Origin: SG8-41 sp036555615 | Lineage (GTDB): Bacteria > Pseudomonadota > Gammaproteobacteria > Burkholderiales > SG8-41 | NCBI GenBank assembly: GCA_036555615.1 | Contig: DATBKZ010000048.1 | Span: 1-64,000 of the forward strand | Direction: 5' to 3' | DNA length: 64,000 nt | Shown here: piece after piece, positions 34,117 to 41,796 of the stretch | How positions within the stretch are numbered: the first letter of the stretch is position 1 | How the letters are laid out: each line of letters starts with the position of its first letter | Notes under the pieces: generated by a model | The model's database searches: none | The model's input: only the letters and a program-made list of their open reading frames with translations | What the model was told of the DNA's origin: nothing | Position numbers and translations under genes: made by a program

Positions 34117-35175
34117 ATGCCCGCATGCACTTCGTCATTCCCGCGAAGGCGGGAATCTGGAGCATTCGCGACAAGCCTGCATCCCCGCCTCCGCGAGGAT
34201 GACCTGAAGCGCAGCCTGCGCGCGGCAGTGGTGGGCCTGATGTTGCTGCTACCGGCGGCGGGCTCCCTGTGCGCTCAACCCTATGCTTCGAAGCCGGTGC
34301 GGATCATCGTTCCATTTCCGGCCGGCGGGCCGACCGACATCGTCACGCGCGCCATGGCCCAGAAGATGACCGGATTCCTGGGACAGGCCGTGGTGGTCGA
34401 GAACCGCGCCGGCGCGGGCGGCGTGCTCGGCACCGAGTTCGTCGCCAAAGCCCCCGCTGACGGCCACACCGTTCTGATGGGGACGATCGGCGGCCTCGCG
34501 GTGTCGATGAGCCTGCTGCCAACCCGAGGCTTCGACACGCTGCGCGACTTCGCGCCAATCACCCAGGCCGTGAACGTCACCAACATCCTCGTGATTCATC
34601 CCTCCGTGCCCGCCAGGTCCGTCAAGGAACTGCTCGCCCTGGCGCGGGTGCAGCCGGGGAAGCTCAATTACGCCTCCTCCGGCAACGGCACCGTGACGCA
34701 CCTGGCCGGTGAGCTGTTGAAGCACATGGGCCGCATCGATATCGTGCACGTGCCGTACAAGGGCGGGGCGCCGGCGCTGACGGCACTGGTGAGCGGCGAG
34801 ACCGACATGAGCTTCGAGAACGCCCTGATCATCGTGCCGCAGATCAAAGCGGGCAAGGTCAGGGCCCTCGCGGTCACCGGCGCCAAGCGCTCGCCGTTGC
34901 TGCCGGAGCTTCCGACGATCGGCGAAACGCTGCCCGGCTATGGCGCGAGCGGGTGGTACGGGCTGGTCGCGCCGGTGGCGACGCCGAAGGAAGCGCTGGC
35001 GAAGCTCAATGCCGCGGCAGTTCAGGCGCTGCGCGCGCCCGACGTCGCGGCGCGCCTGTCTGCCCAGGGCGCCGAGCCGGTCGGCAACGCGCCCGCAGAA
35101 TTCGCCGCATTTATCCGCTCGGAGATCGACAAATGGGCGAACCTGGTCAAGGTCGCCAGGATGAAGCCTGAGTGA
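34117..35175 (+). CDS. Bug/TctC-type substrate-binding protein with REP-derived N-terminus
   Basis: 352 residues from ATG 34117, which has a perfect AAGGAG six bases upstream. Residues about 6-28 are encoded by a paired REP element (34133-34203). The true signal peptide follows (LKRSLRAAVVGLMLLLPAAG, cleavage near SLCAQP). The Bug fold is clear: KPVRIIVPFPAGGPTDIVTR, NRAGAGGVLG, VHVPYKGGAPALTALV. Bug proteins bind carboxylates or related ligands in the periplasm; many have no dedicated TctAB permease, as here. A start inside the REP or just after it would need a non-standard codon, so the long form is likeliest on paper, but export efficiency is questionable. Confidence 0.85.
   Translation: MPACTSSFPRRRESGAFATSLHPRLREDDLKRSLRAAVVGLMLLLPAAGSLCAQPYASKPVRIIVPFPAGGPTDIVTRAMAQKMTGFLGQAVVVENRAGAGGVLGTEFVAKAPADGHTVLMGTIGGLAVSMSLLPTRGFDTLRDFAPITQAVNVTNILVIHPSVPARSVKELLALARVQPGKLNYASSGNGTVTHLAGELLKHMGRIDIVHVPYKGGAPALTALVSGETDMSFENALIIVPQIKAGKVRALAVTGAKRSPLLPELPTIGETLPGYGASGWYGLVAPVATPKEALAKLNAAAVQALRAPDVAARLSAQGAEPVGNAPAEFAAFIRSEIDKWANLVKVARMKPE
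34133..34203. repeat. Paired REP-like element inside the 5' coding end of a Bug gene
   Basis: The first hairpin is ATTCCCGC-GAAG-GCGGGAAT (34137-34156) and the second is the inverted, diverged copy ATCCCCGC-CTCC-GCGAGGAT (34181-34200). Flanks CGTC and GGATGACC match the copies at 10766 and 25641. Confidence 0.85.
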
Positions 35176-35850
35176 TCAGGCGAAAGCCCATGGGTGCAGC
35201 GCGTAGATGCCGACGGCCGCCGCCGCGCCAATGGCAAGGGCGATCCAGGGCAGCTCGCGCCAGATGAGGCGATTGCGGCCGGCGACGATCGCGCCGAATG
35301 GCCAGAACGAGGTCTCGGCGAAAAACTGCCCGAGCCGCGCCTCCTCGGTCGCGTGCTTGCGCGCATCCTGGTGAGCGGCACCGGCCAGGCTGAACGCCAG
35401 CAAGCCGCCGAAGAATACGACGTCGGTCACGAAGCCGTTGAGCAGCAGGTGGGAGAACGCCCACAGCGCGATTCCCATGAACAACGGGTGACGCGTGATG
35501 CGCGTAAGCCCGCGTGCGCCCCACGCCTGCTTGATGCCTATTAGCGCCGGGCTCGGCTGGAGCACTCCCCCGGCGATCACGGCAATCCCGAGCACCGCAA
35601 GCAGCATCGAGAGCGGCCGCACGCCCGGTGCGGCGGCGAGATTCCAGACCAGGCCGCCGGCATGCCGATTGCCGAGATAGATCCAAACCAATGGAACGAA
35701 CGTCGCGAAGGCGACGAGTGAATACAGTCCGACGAAGGCCTTCTCACCCAGCCGCTCGATCAGCCTGGCGCGTACCGGAACGGATGACAGCACCATGTGG
35801 GTGCCGGCGAACATTCCCCACCAGAACGCGATCCAGGCAGCAGCGCCCAT
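35176..35850 (-). CDS. NnrU family membrane protein
   Basis: 224 residues with about six hydrophobic segments (WIAFWWGMFAGTHMVLSS at the start, AVGIYALHPWAFA at the end). The NnrU signature GLTRITRHPLFMGIALWAFSH is near residue 120. NnrU proteins are linked to nitrite/nitric oxide metabolism by genome context, and the family also resembles isoprenylcysteine methyltransferase-like membrane proteins; the reaction is unknown. The ATG at 35850 is chosen over upstream starts because those run into a repeat-rich gap (AAGTCAGAAGG / CCTTCTGACTT). It converges with the Bug gene, with no space between stops. Confidence 0.85.
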   Translation of the reverse strand: MGAAAWIAFWWGMFAGTHMVLSSVPVRARLIERLGEKAFVGLYSLVAFATFVPLVWIYLGNRHAGGLVWNLAAAPGVRPLSMLLAVLGIAVIAGGVLQPSPALIGIKQAWGARGLTRITRHPLFMGIALWAFSHLLLNGFVTDVVFFGGLLAFSLAGAAHQDARKHATEEARLGQFFAETSFWPFGAIVAGRNRLIWRELPWIALAIGAAAAVGIYALHPWAFA

Positions 35851-35868
35851 CCTGCAAGGAGGAAGGAT

Positions 35869-35931
35869 GAAGTCAGAAGGATGGCCCGCGCTTCGCCAGG
35901 TCTGCCTTCTGACTTCCGCCTTCTGACTTAG
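35869..35931. repeat. Inverted and direct copies of an AAGTCAGAAGG motif
   Basis: AAGTCAGAAGG near 35869 is answered by CCTTCTGACTT twice near 35908-35930, with related ATCCTTC words around it. It fills the gap between the NnrU gene and the acetyltransferase gene and encodes the last residues of the latter's frame. Confidence 0.6.
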
Positions 35932-36452
35932 GACCTTCCCTCGTCCTTCATCCTCGAGCCGGTATCGCCGCTGGTCACGCTCCGTGGCGGGACCCGCCGG
36001 ATGTCGCGCGCCATCTTCACCGCCGTCTCGACGCCGCGGTAGTAGCCCGGAATATAGGAGGTCTCCTTGTAGCCCCGCATGCGATAGAAGGTGCGCGCGG
36101 CGAAATTGTTGGAGCGCAGCTCGAGGTTTATCGTGGCGATGCCGGCCGTGAGCGCCGCCTCCTCCAGCCACGCCATCATCTGCGTGCCGATCCCGCAGCG
36201 CTGGTGCGAGGGCTTTACCGCGAGCAGCGACAGATGCGCGGTGGTGTCGTCGAAATCCATGATCGCGAACCCGACGAGGTGCTGACTGACGTCCGCCGCC
36301 AGCACGTTCGTGTCGCGCGCGCGGATCGCCTTCGCCACCCGCTCCGGCGGCCAGGTCCAGCCGCGCAGCCCGACCTCGATCAGGTAGCGCGACATCACTG
36401 CGATTTCGTAAGCATCTGCGGGGGCGGCCAATCTGATCTTCGGGGTGGGCAT
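35928..36452 (-). CDS. rimI: RimI-like GNAT N-acetyltransferase
   Basis: 174 residues from the ATG (a TTG six codons upstream is possible). The acetyl-CoA-binding motif A is LLAVKPSHQRCGIGTQMMAW, with later NLELRSNNFAARTFYRMRGY typical for RimI, which acetylates the N-terminal alanine of ribosomal protein S18. The N-terminal part (RLAAPADAYEIAVMSRYLIE) also fits. Other GNATs share this pattern, so the exact substrate is not certain. The last ~10 residues (DTGSRMKDEGRS) lie in repeat DNA. Confidence 0.82.
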   Translation of the reverse strand: MPTPKIRLAAPADAYEIAVMSRYLIEVGLRGWTWPPERVAKAIRARDTNVLAADVSQHLVGFAIMDFDDTTAHLSLLAVKPSHQRCGIGTQMMAWLEEAALTAGIATINLELRSNNFAARTFYRMRGYKETSYIPGYYRGVETAVKMARDIRRVPPRSVTSGDTGSRMKDEGRS

Positions 36453-36554
36453 AGGCACAACTATACCCAAACACCGAATCAGTGATAAGTGATTACGGGC
36501 GATTCCTTCCCCCTTGCGGGGGACACACGCGCAACGCTTCCGACCCCCACCTCA

Positions 36555-36579
36555 ATCCTCCCCCTCAAGGGGGGAGGAT
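36555..36579. terminator. GC hairpin downstream of msrB
   Basis: A perfect 10-bp stem ATCCTCCCCC / GGGGGAGGAT lies between the msrB stop and the rimI start on the minus strand. It has no T run, so it may be a dispersed palindrome acting as a transcript end-stabiliser rather than a terminator. A related CCCCCTTGCGGGGG palindrome lies at about 36509-36522. Confidence 0.45.
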
Positions 36580-36595
36580 GTTCACTGTCGCTGCT

Positions 36596-37165
36596 TCATG
36601 CCTTTCCGGTTTTCGGGATGAACTTCAGCGCAACGCCGTTGTTGCACCACCGCTGGCCGGTCGGCTGCGGGCCGTCGTCGAAGACGTGGCCGTGGTGGCC
36701 GCCGCAGCGCATGCAGTGATACTCGGTGCGGGGCAGGAACAGCAGGTAGTCGGTCTTGGTCCCGAACACGCCCGGTATCGTCGTGAAGAAGCTTGGCCAG
36801 CCCGTGCCGCTCTCGTACTTCATTGCCGATGTGAAGAGCGGGAGATCGCACCCGGCGCATGCGAACACGCCTTCGCGCTTCTCCTGGTTGAGCGGGCTGG
36901 TGCCCGCGCGTTCCGTTGCTTCCTCACGCAACACGGCGTACGCCTCGCGCGGCAGCCGCTTGCGCCACTCGTCCTTGGAGAGCTTCAGCGGCTCGGTCGG
37001 GAGCGGCGCCTTGTAGCCCGCGGCCAGGTACATCTTCCAGTTGTTCTGCAGCTCGCTCACGCCTTTCATGTCCTTGACCCGCGGCTGGGCTGCGTTCCCG
37101 CGCCCGACCAGCGTGTTCCACAGTCCCGCCACCAGGATGCCCTGCAAAAGACCCCTGCGCGTCAT
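36596..37165 (-). CDS. msrB: Peptide-methionine (R)-S-oxide reductase with Tat-like signal
   Basis: 189 residues from the ATG behind AAGGAGA. The N-terminus carries a twin-arginine-like signal (TRRGLLQGILVAGLW, to about residue 26), suggesting a periplasmic enzyme. Structural zinc is bound by C103/C106 and C151/C154 (CAGCD, CMRCGGHHG). The catalytic cysteine is C174 in QRWCNNGVALKF. It repairs R-methionine sulfoxide in proteins. No MsrA or MsrPQ partner is adjacent. Confidence 0.94.
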   Translation of the reverse strand: MTRRGLLQGILVAGLWNTLVGRGNAAQPRVKDMKGVSELQNNWKMYLAAGYKAPLPTEPLKLSKDEWRKRLPREAYAVLREEATERAGTSPLNQEKREGVFACAGCDLPLFTSAMKYESGTGWPSFFTTIPGVFGTKTDYLLFLPRTEYHCMRCGGHHGHVFDDGPQPTGQRWCNNGVALKFIPKTGKA

Positions 37166-37294
37166 GATATCTCCTTCGCTTGCGCCTGTGACACCGGGAA
37201 CCTGCATCGATTCCCGAACGCCATCATATACGCGGAATCGGCATCCGTGGATGCGGTCGCTTGAGACGGAAACCAGCCTGCCGGAGCGCGGGCA

Positions 37295-37669
37295 TCACCG
37301 CGCCGGGCTGCGCCTCGACAGGACATCCGCCAGTTGCCGGCACTTTTGCGCCAGCACGGGCAACAGCACAAACCACTGCAGGTAGCCCAGCGCCGTCAGC
37401 ACCGTCCAGAGATAGAGCCCCTCCGAGAGGATGCTGGGCACGAAATTGAGCTCGAGATAGAGCTCCAGCCGGACCCGGATGCCCGCGAGCACGCCGGCGT
37501 GCCCGAGCGGGAAGGAGAGCCAGTAGAGCGGCGTGAGGTAAACCAGCGCGGCGCGGTCATTTCCGGTGATATCGGGCCGCAGCAGGGTAACCGTGAGCAG
37601 GACGACGGACGCGAGCAGCCAGGCAGTCGCGACCAGGCGGATGACGGGGTGCTGCGGGAGGAGCCTCAC
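37295..37669 (-). CDS. Small integral membrane protein of unknown function
   Basis: 124 residues from a GTG that overlaps the upstream stop (GTGA), so it is translationally coupled to the MetE-like gene. Three or four hydrophobic segments are visible (LVATAWLLASVVLLTVTLL, LVYLTPLYWLSFPLGHAGVL, LYLWTVLTALGYLQWFVLLP). No motif or family was recognised. A basic cytoplasmic tail (QKCRQLADVLSRRSPAR) ends the protein. Confidence 0.6.
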   Translation of the reverse strand: MRLLPQHPVIRLVATAWLLASVVLLTVTLLRPDITGNDRAALVYLTPLYWLSFPLGHAGVLAGIRVRLELYLELNFVPSILSEGLYLWTVLTALGYLQWFVLLPVLAQKCRQLADVLSRRSPAR

Positions 37670-38691
37670 GCGCCAAACTCCTTGCGCAGGATCGTCGCTG
37701 CGTCGACCATCGCGCGCATCTTGCCGAAGGCGACGTCCCGCGGGAGGTATTTCATTCCGCAGTCGGGCGCGATGATCACGTCCTCGGGCCGGACAAAAGA
37801 AAGCGCGCGCTTGATTCGCGCCACGACCTCCGCCGGTGTCTCGACGCGCAGGTCATTCAGATTGATCGCGCCGACCATGATCTGCTTGCCGGCGAGCTTC
37901 GCGAGCACCGAGCAATCGAGCCCGGACTGCGCAGTCTCGACCGAGACCTGCCTGCAACCGCAGCCGGCCAGCTCCGGCAGGAACGAGTAGCCCGATGGCC
38001 GCTGGTGGATGATCGCCGCGTATCCGAAGCAGATGTGCACGGCGGTCGTTCCCCGGATGCCGTCGAGCGCGCGATTGAGCGCCTGCAGGCCGTACTCCCG
38101 CGCCTGCTCCGGCCGCGCCTGCATGTAGGGCTCGTCGATCTGCACGATGTCGGCGCCGGCCGCGAAGAGATCGCGGATTTCCTCGTTCACGGCGGCCGCG
38201 TAGTCCATGGCCGCCGCCGCCTCCGTCTTGTAGAAATCATTCTGCGCCTGCCGCGACATGGTGAAGGGACCGGGCACGGTCATCTTCACCATCCTGTCCG
38301 TGTGGCGCTTGAGGAATTTCAGGTCCGCGACCTCGACCGGGTGCTTCCTGCGGATTTTTCCGACGATGCGCGGCACCGGGTTAGGATGTCCCGAGCGGTC
38401 GAGCGCGGAGCCCGGGTTGTCGATGTCCACCCCTTCGAGCGCGGTGGCGAAACGGTTCGAGTAGCTCTCACGCCGGATCTCGCCATCCGTAATGATGTCG
38501 AGGCCGGCCTCTTCCTGTGCCCGGATCGCAAGGATCGTGGCATCGTCCTGCGCAGCGGCGAGGTACGGCTCCGGAATCCGCCACAGCTCCCGCGCGCGCA
38601 CGCGCGGCGGAAAGCGCGCGGCAAGCTTCTCGCGGTCGATCAGCCATTCGGGCTGGGGGTAGCTGCCAACCAGAGTCGTTGGGAACAGCAT
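37666..38691 (-). CDS. MetE-like cobalamin-independent methionine synthase family protein
   Basis: 341 residues, corresponding only to the C-terminal catalytic barrel of MetE (the full enzyme is about 750). The start MLFPTTLVGSYPQPEWLI is the usual beginning of this short family. Zinc ligands are seen in HICFGY (H-x-C), an acidic residue in the QIDEPYMQ strand, and the late cysteine in APDCGMKYL. Short forms can use methylcobalamin or small methyl donors, or have non-methionine roles; substrate not assignable here. It is coupled by GTGA overlap to a small membrane protein. Confidence 0.88.
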   Translation of the reverse strand: MLFPTTLVGSYPQPEWLIDREKLAARFPPRVRARELWRIPEPYLAAAQDDATILAIRAQEEAGLDIITDGEIRRESYSNRFATALEGVDIDNPGSALDRSGHPNPVPRIVGKIRRKHPVEVADLKFLKRHTDRMVKMTVPGPFTMSRQAQNDFYKTEAAAAMDYAAAVNEEIRDLFAAGADIVQIDEPYMQARPEQAREYGLQALNRALDGIRGTTAVHICFGYAAIIHQRPSGYSFLPELAGCGCRQVSVETAQSGLDCSVLAKLAGKQIMVGAINLNDLRVETPAEVVARIKRALSFVRPEDVIIAPDCGMKYLPRDVAFGKMRAMVDAATILRKEFGA

Positions 38692-38726
38692 CTTGACTGC
38701 CGCGACTCGCGGCTGGTGACTCGGGA

Positions 38727-39224
38727 CTAGAATTCGAGGCTGTCGCGGATCGCGTCAATGCCCGCCTTGGCGCAGACGTCGTCGCTGTCCCCGCGCGGGG
38801 CGCCGGAAACGCCAATGCCGCCCACGAGCGCCCCGGCGCTCTCGATCGTCAATCCGCCCGCCACTGCCGCAACGCGCGGGCGACTGCGGATGCCGCTCTG
38901 TGGGCTGCCTGGCTGCGTCGCGTTCGCCACGTCGGCGGTGGACGTCCGAAAGGTGACCGCTGTCCATGCCTTGTCCACCGCCATGGGCACGGTGTGCGGC
39001 CCGGCGAGACGGTCGCGCAGCACGATCTGCGTCACGCCGCTGCGGTCTACCACTGCGACGGTCACCTGGAAGCCGCCGTCGCGGCATTTCTTGAGCGCGG
39101 CCTGCGCGGCCTTCAACGCGGTCTCCGGTGTCATCTGCTTCACCGAGTACGTCGCATCCTGGCCCCGCGCGGCCCCCGCCGCCAGCGCCGCGACGATGCA
39201 CACGAGTTGCAGGCACTTGTTCAC
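38727..39224 (-). CDS. GlcG/HbpS-family heme-binding-like protein, exported
   Basis: 165 residues from the GTG at 39224, which has GGAGGGG 4 bases upstream; an ATG at 39236 lies in that ribosome site. A signal peptide (LQLVCIVAALAAGAARGQD) precedes the GlcG domain (LTIESAGALVGGIGVSGAP and DDVCAKAGIDAI at the end). GlcG proteins occur beside glycolate oxidase genes, heme-binding relatives are extracellular sensors; the ligand here is unknown. The gene is far from glcDEF (20 kb) in this window. Confidence 0.88.
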   Translation of the reverse strand: MNKCLQLVCIVAALAAGAARGQDATYSVKQMTPETALKAAQAALKKCRDGGFQVTVAVVDRSGVTQIVLRDRLAGPHTVPMAVDKAWTAVTFRTSTADVANATQPGSPQSGIRSRPRVAAVAGGLTIESAGALVGGIGVSGAPRGDSDDVCAKAGIDAIRDSLEF

Positions 39225-39246
39225 GATCCCCTCCATACAGGGCAGA

Positions 39247-40041
39247 TTATCGCGCAGGAAAATGCCGGTCTAGGAATGCGAAGAAGGCGCCGTTGAACTC
39301 GGCGGGGTTCTCTGCCCACGGGTAATGGCCGGAACCGGACACGACCGCGAACTGGCAGTTCGCGATCATGTCCGCCACGCGCTTCATCCCCGCGGGGTGC
39401 CCGACCTGGTCCACCTCGCCCGCCACCAACAGCGTGGGCACCGAGATCGCGCCGAAGCCGGACACAGCGTCCGCTTCCGGATAGCTTTGCACGGCCTTCA
39501 CGGCTGCCTTAACCGTCCCAGGCGGAGTATGCGATGCCCAATGGCGCACGAGGTCGATTTCGGGGCCGCGCGAGGCCGGCCCGAGCATGGAGTTCACTAC
39601 CATCATGTTGGCCGCCACCGGCTCGGTGCCGGGGGGCGGCGGCGCCGTGCGCTTGCGGACGAACTCCTCCTGTTCTTCCTTGGTGCGGTTCGCGAAATAG
39701 CCGATCGTCGAGGAGATGACGATGCCGTGCACGCGATCCGGCACCTTCAGCCGGATGCGCGGCGTGATCTGCCCGCCCATGCTGTGGCCGTGAACGACGT
39801 TGCGCTCGCTGCCGAGCGCCCGGATCAGCGCCGCTCCGGCCTCGGCCACGACGTCGAAAGAGAACGGGTCCGGCAGGGGCGAGAGTCCGTAACCCGGCGC
39901 GTCCCACGCCACGATGCGGTAGCCCCGCTTCACCAGCCGCTCGGTTTGGTAGCGCCAGTACTCCTTTGAGCCGTAGATCCCGTGCAGCAGGAAGACGGTC
40001 ACCTTCCCCTCGCCGGTGACCGTGTAATCCGGCAATCTCAT
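39247..40041 (-). CDS. Alpha/beta hydrolase
   Basis: 264 residues. The oxyanion segment is LLHGIYGSKEYW, the nucleophile elbow is GHSMGG near residue 96, the acid probably lies in LLVAGEVDQVGHP and the base histidine in VSGSGHYPWAENPAEF. The substrate is unknown; the length and pattern suit small ester or C-C bond hydrolases. The ATG directly abuts the stop of the CBS gene upstream (CBS TAG then ATG), so the two are co-translated. Confidence 0.9.
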   Translation of the reverse strand: MRLPDYTVTGEGKVTVFLLHGIYGSKEYWRYQTERLVKRGYRIVAWDAPGYGLSPLPDPFSFDVVAEAGAALIRALGSERNVVHGHSMGGQITPRIRLKVPDRVHGIVISSTIGYFANRTKEEQEEFVRKRTAPPPPGTEPVAANMMVVNSMLGPASRGPEIDLVRHWASHTPPGTVKAAVKAVQSYPEADAVSGFGAISVPTLLVAGEVDQVGHPAGMKRVADMIANCQFAVVSGSGHYPWAENPAEFNGAFFAFLDRHFPAR

Positions 40042-40476
40042 CTAGGCGAGCACGTCCGTCGTCTGTTCCTGGCGCAGCATCTCGTAGACGAATTCCTTCA
40101 GCTCGGGTCCCAGCGCGTCGCGCGCGGAAACCAGGCCGACCGGCCGGCCGTTCTCGACCACCGGCACGTTGCGGAAGCCGCCCTCGTACATCATCTGCAG
40201 CGCCAGCGAAAAGGGGCTGTCCGCCTGGACCGTCCTCGGGTTCAGCGTCATGACCGTCCCGAGCTCGGTCGTGCCCGCCTCGCGTCCCTCCGCCACCACG
40301 CGGAACAAGGCATCGCGCTCCGTGAACATGCCGACCAGCTTCTCGCCGTCCACGACCATGATCGCCCCGACATTGTGCTGTCGCATCAGCCGCGCTGCTT
40401 CCATGACGGACACGTTCTTCTGCGCCGTGACGAGATCCTGTCCCTCGATGATGGATCTGATGGTTCGTGCCGACAT
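40042..40476 (-). CDS. Tandem CBS domain protein
   Basis: 144 residues made of two CBS domains (residues about 8-65 and 75-135; VSVMEAARLMRQHNVGAIMV and PFSLALQMMYEGGFRNVPVV). Such stand-alone pairs bind adenine nucleotides and regulate partner proteins; the partner may be the hydrolase that follows with no gap. No enzymatic domain is attached. Confidence 0.92.
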   Translation of the reverse strand: MSARTIRSIIEGQDLVTAQKNVSVMEAARLMRQHNVGAIMVVDGEKLVGMFTERDALFRVVAEGREAGTTELGTVMTLNPRTVQADSPFSLALQMMYEGGFRNVPVVENGRPVGLVSARDALGPELKEFVYEMLRQEQTTDVLA

Positions 40477-40592
40477 AGCGAACCTCCATGACCGGTTGGG
40501 TTGCGAGCCGATGCTACGCCCGGCGGGTAAGGTGGGTCAATCGCCCGTGAGCCCGAGGAGTATTCTTACGCGGTGCAAGGTGCATCGGCGCA

Positions 40593-41711
40593 ATGAACAT
40601 GAGCGTCGCCATCAAGCCGGCGGCGGGGTCGAGCGCGCTGCTGTTGGGGATGACGGGACTGATACTCCTTGGTGCCCCGCTCGCCGGGGTCTGGCTCGCC
40701 GGCCAGCCGCTTGCCGGCTACCTCGAGCTGCCGCCACGCCCTCCCGCGCGGCCAGCATCCGGTTTCTCTTGGACCGCCTTCATCCTGCTCGTCTTGTTCA
40801 CCGTGGCAGCGGTGTCGCCGCTCATCTGGCGGTTCCTGAGCACCCCCGCCCCCGGTTCGGCTCAAGCACGGCCCGGGGGCGCCTTCCCAGTCTGGGGCGG
40901 GGCGGCGCTCGCCTGGCTCGCCGCGAGCTGGGTGCTCGCCTGGACGCGCCTTCCCTGGTTTGAGGTCTTTCAGCTGCATACCTTCACGCCGCTCTGGCTG
41001 GGCTATATCGGCGTCGTGAATGCGCTTACGACGCAGCGCGTGGGTAGCTGCCTGATGATCCGCCAACCCTCGCGCTTTGCTGCGCTCTTTCCGTTGAGCG
41101 CGCTCTTCTGGTGGTTTTTCGAGTACTTGAACCGCTTCGTCGCCAACTGGCGTTACACCGGCATCTCGGATTTCGACGCCATGGAGTACACCTTCTTCGC
41201 GACGCTCGCCTTCTCCACCGTGCTGCCGGCGGTGACAAGCACGGCGGAATGGCTCGGCACCTTCCCGCGGATGGATGCCGCATTCAGGCAGTGGCATCCG
41301 GTGCTCATTTCGCGCCCGAGGCCTGTTGCAGCCGGCGTGCTCGTCGTCACGACCGTGTCGCTGTGCGCGCTGGGGCTCTTCAGCGAATACGTCTTTCCGC
41401 TTGTGTGGATCTCTCCCGTGCTCGTCATCGTCTGCCTGCTAGCGCTCAGCGGCCGACCGACCGTGCTCGCTCCACTCGCGCGCGGTGACTGGCGAGGCAT
41501 CGCAAGTTTCTCGGCAGCCGCGCTCGTGTGCGGCTTCTTCTGGGAGATGTGGAACTTCGGCAGCCTCGCCCGCTGGGAGTACAGCATTCCGCACGTCGAC
41601 CGCTTCCGCATCTTCGAGATGCCGCTGCTCGGATACGCGGGCTATCTGCCCTTCGGTATCGAGTGCGCGGCGATTGCCGCCCTGGTGCTCAAGCGGAACG
41701 CCTCGCCATGA
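40593..41711 (+). CDS. Multipass membrane protein of unknown function
   Basis: 372 residues with about 9 predicted helices (LLLGMTGLILLGAPLAGVWL, FILLVLFTVAAVSPLIW, ALFPLSALFWWFFEYLNRFV and others). Distinctive conserved-looking segments rich in aromatics are FFWEMWNFGSLARWEYSIPH near residue 312 and MPLLGYAGYLPFGIECAA near 340. No catalytic motif was recognised. It is a single-gene unit, divergent from the CBS gene. The last three codons overlap a fragment resembling a quinone oxidoreductase start. Confidence 0.75.
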   Translation: MNMSVAIKPAAGSSALLLGMTGLILLGAPLAGVWLAGQPLAGYLELPPRPPARPASGFSWTAFILLVLFTVAAVSPLIWRFLSTPAPGSAQARPGGAFPVWGGAALAWLAASWVLAWTRLPWFEVFQLHTFTPLWLGYIGVVNALTTQRVGSCLMIRQPSRFAALFPLSALFWWFFEYLNRFVANWRYTGISDFDAMEYTFFATLAFSTVLPAVTSTAEWLGTFPRMDAAFRQWHPVLISRPRPVAAGVLVVTTVSLCALGLFSEYVFPLVWISPVLVIVCLLALSGRPTVLAPLARGDWRGIASFSAAALVCGFFWEMWNFGSLARWEYSIPHVDRFRIFEMPLLGYAGYLPFGIECAAIAALVLKRNASP

Positions 41712-41743
41712 AAGCCGTGCAATACCGCGGCTATGGCGGCTCG
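41708..41743 (+). pseudogene. Possible remnant: first codons of a medium-chain quinone oxidoreductase
   Basis: ATG overlapping the previous stop (ATGA) begins MKAVQYRGYGGS, a very common opening of zinc-type alcohol dehydrogenase/quinone oxidoreductases. After 12 residues the homology stops and the frame continues without family features until it hits the monooxygenase gene. It may be a deletion scar; with only 12 residues, chance is not excluded. Confidence 0.35.
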
Positions 41744-41796
41744 CGGACGGACGTCCGGCAAGATCCCGGTTGTGGTGCGCTAGGTTCTCCCGCCGC

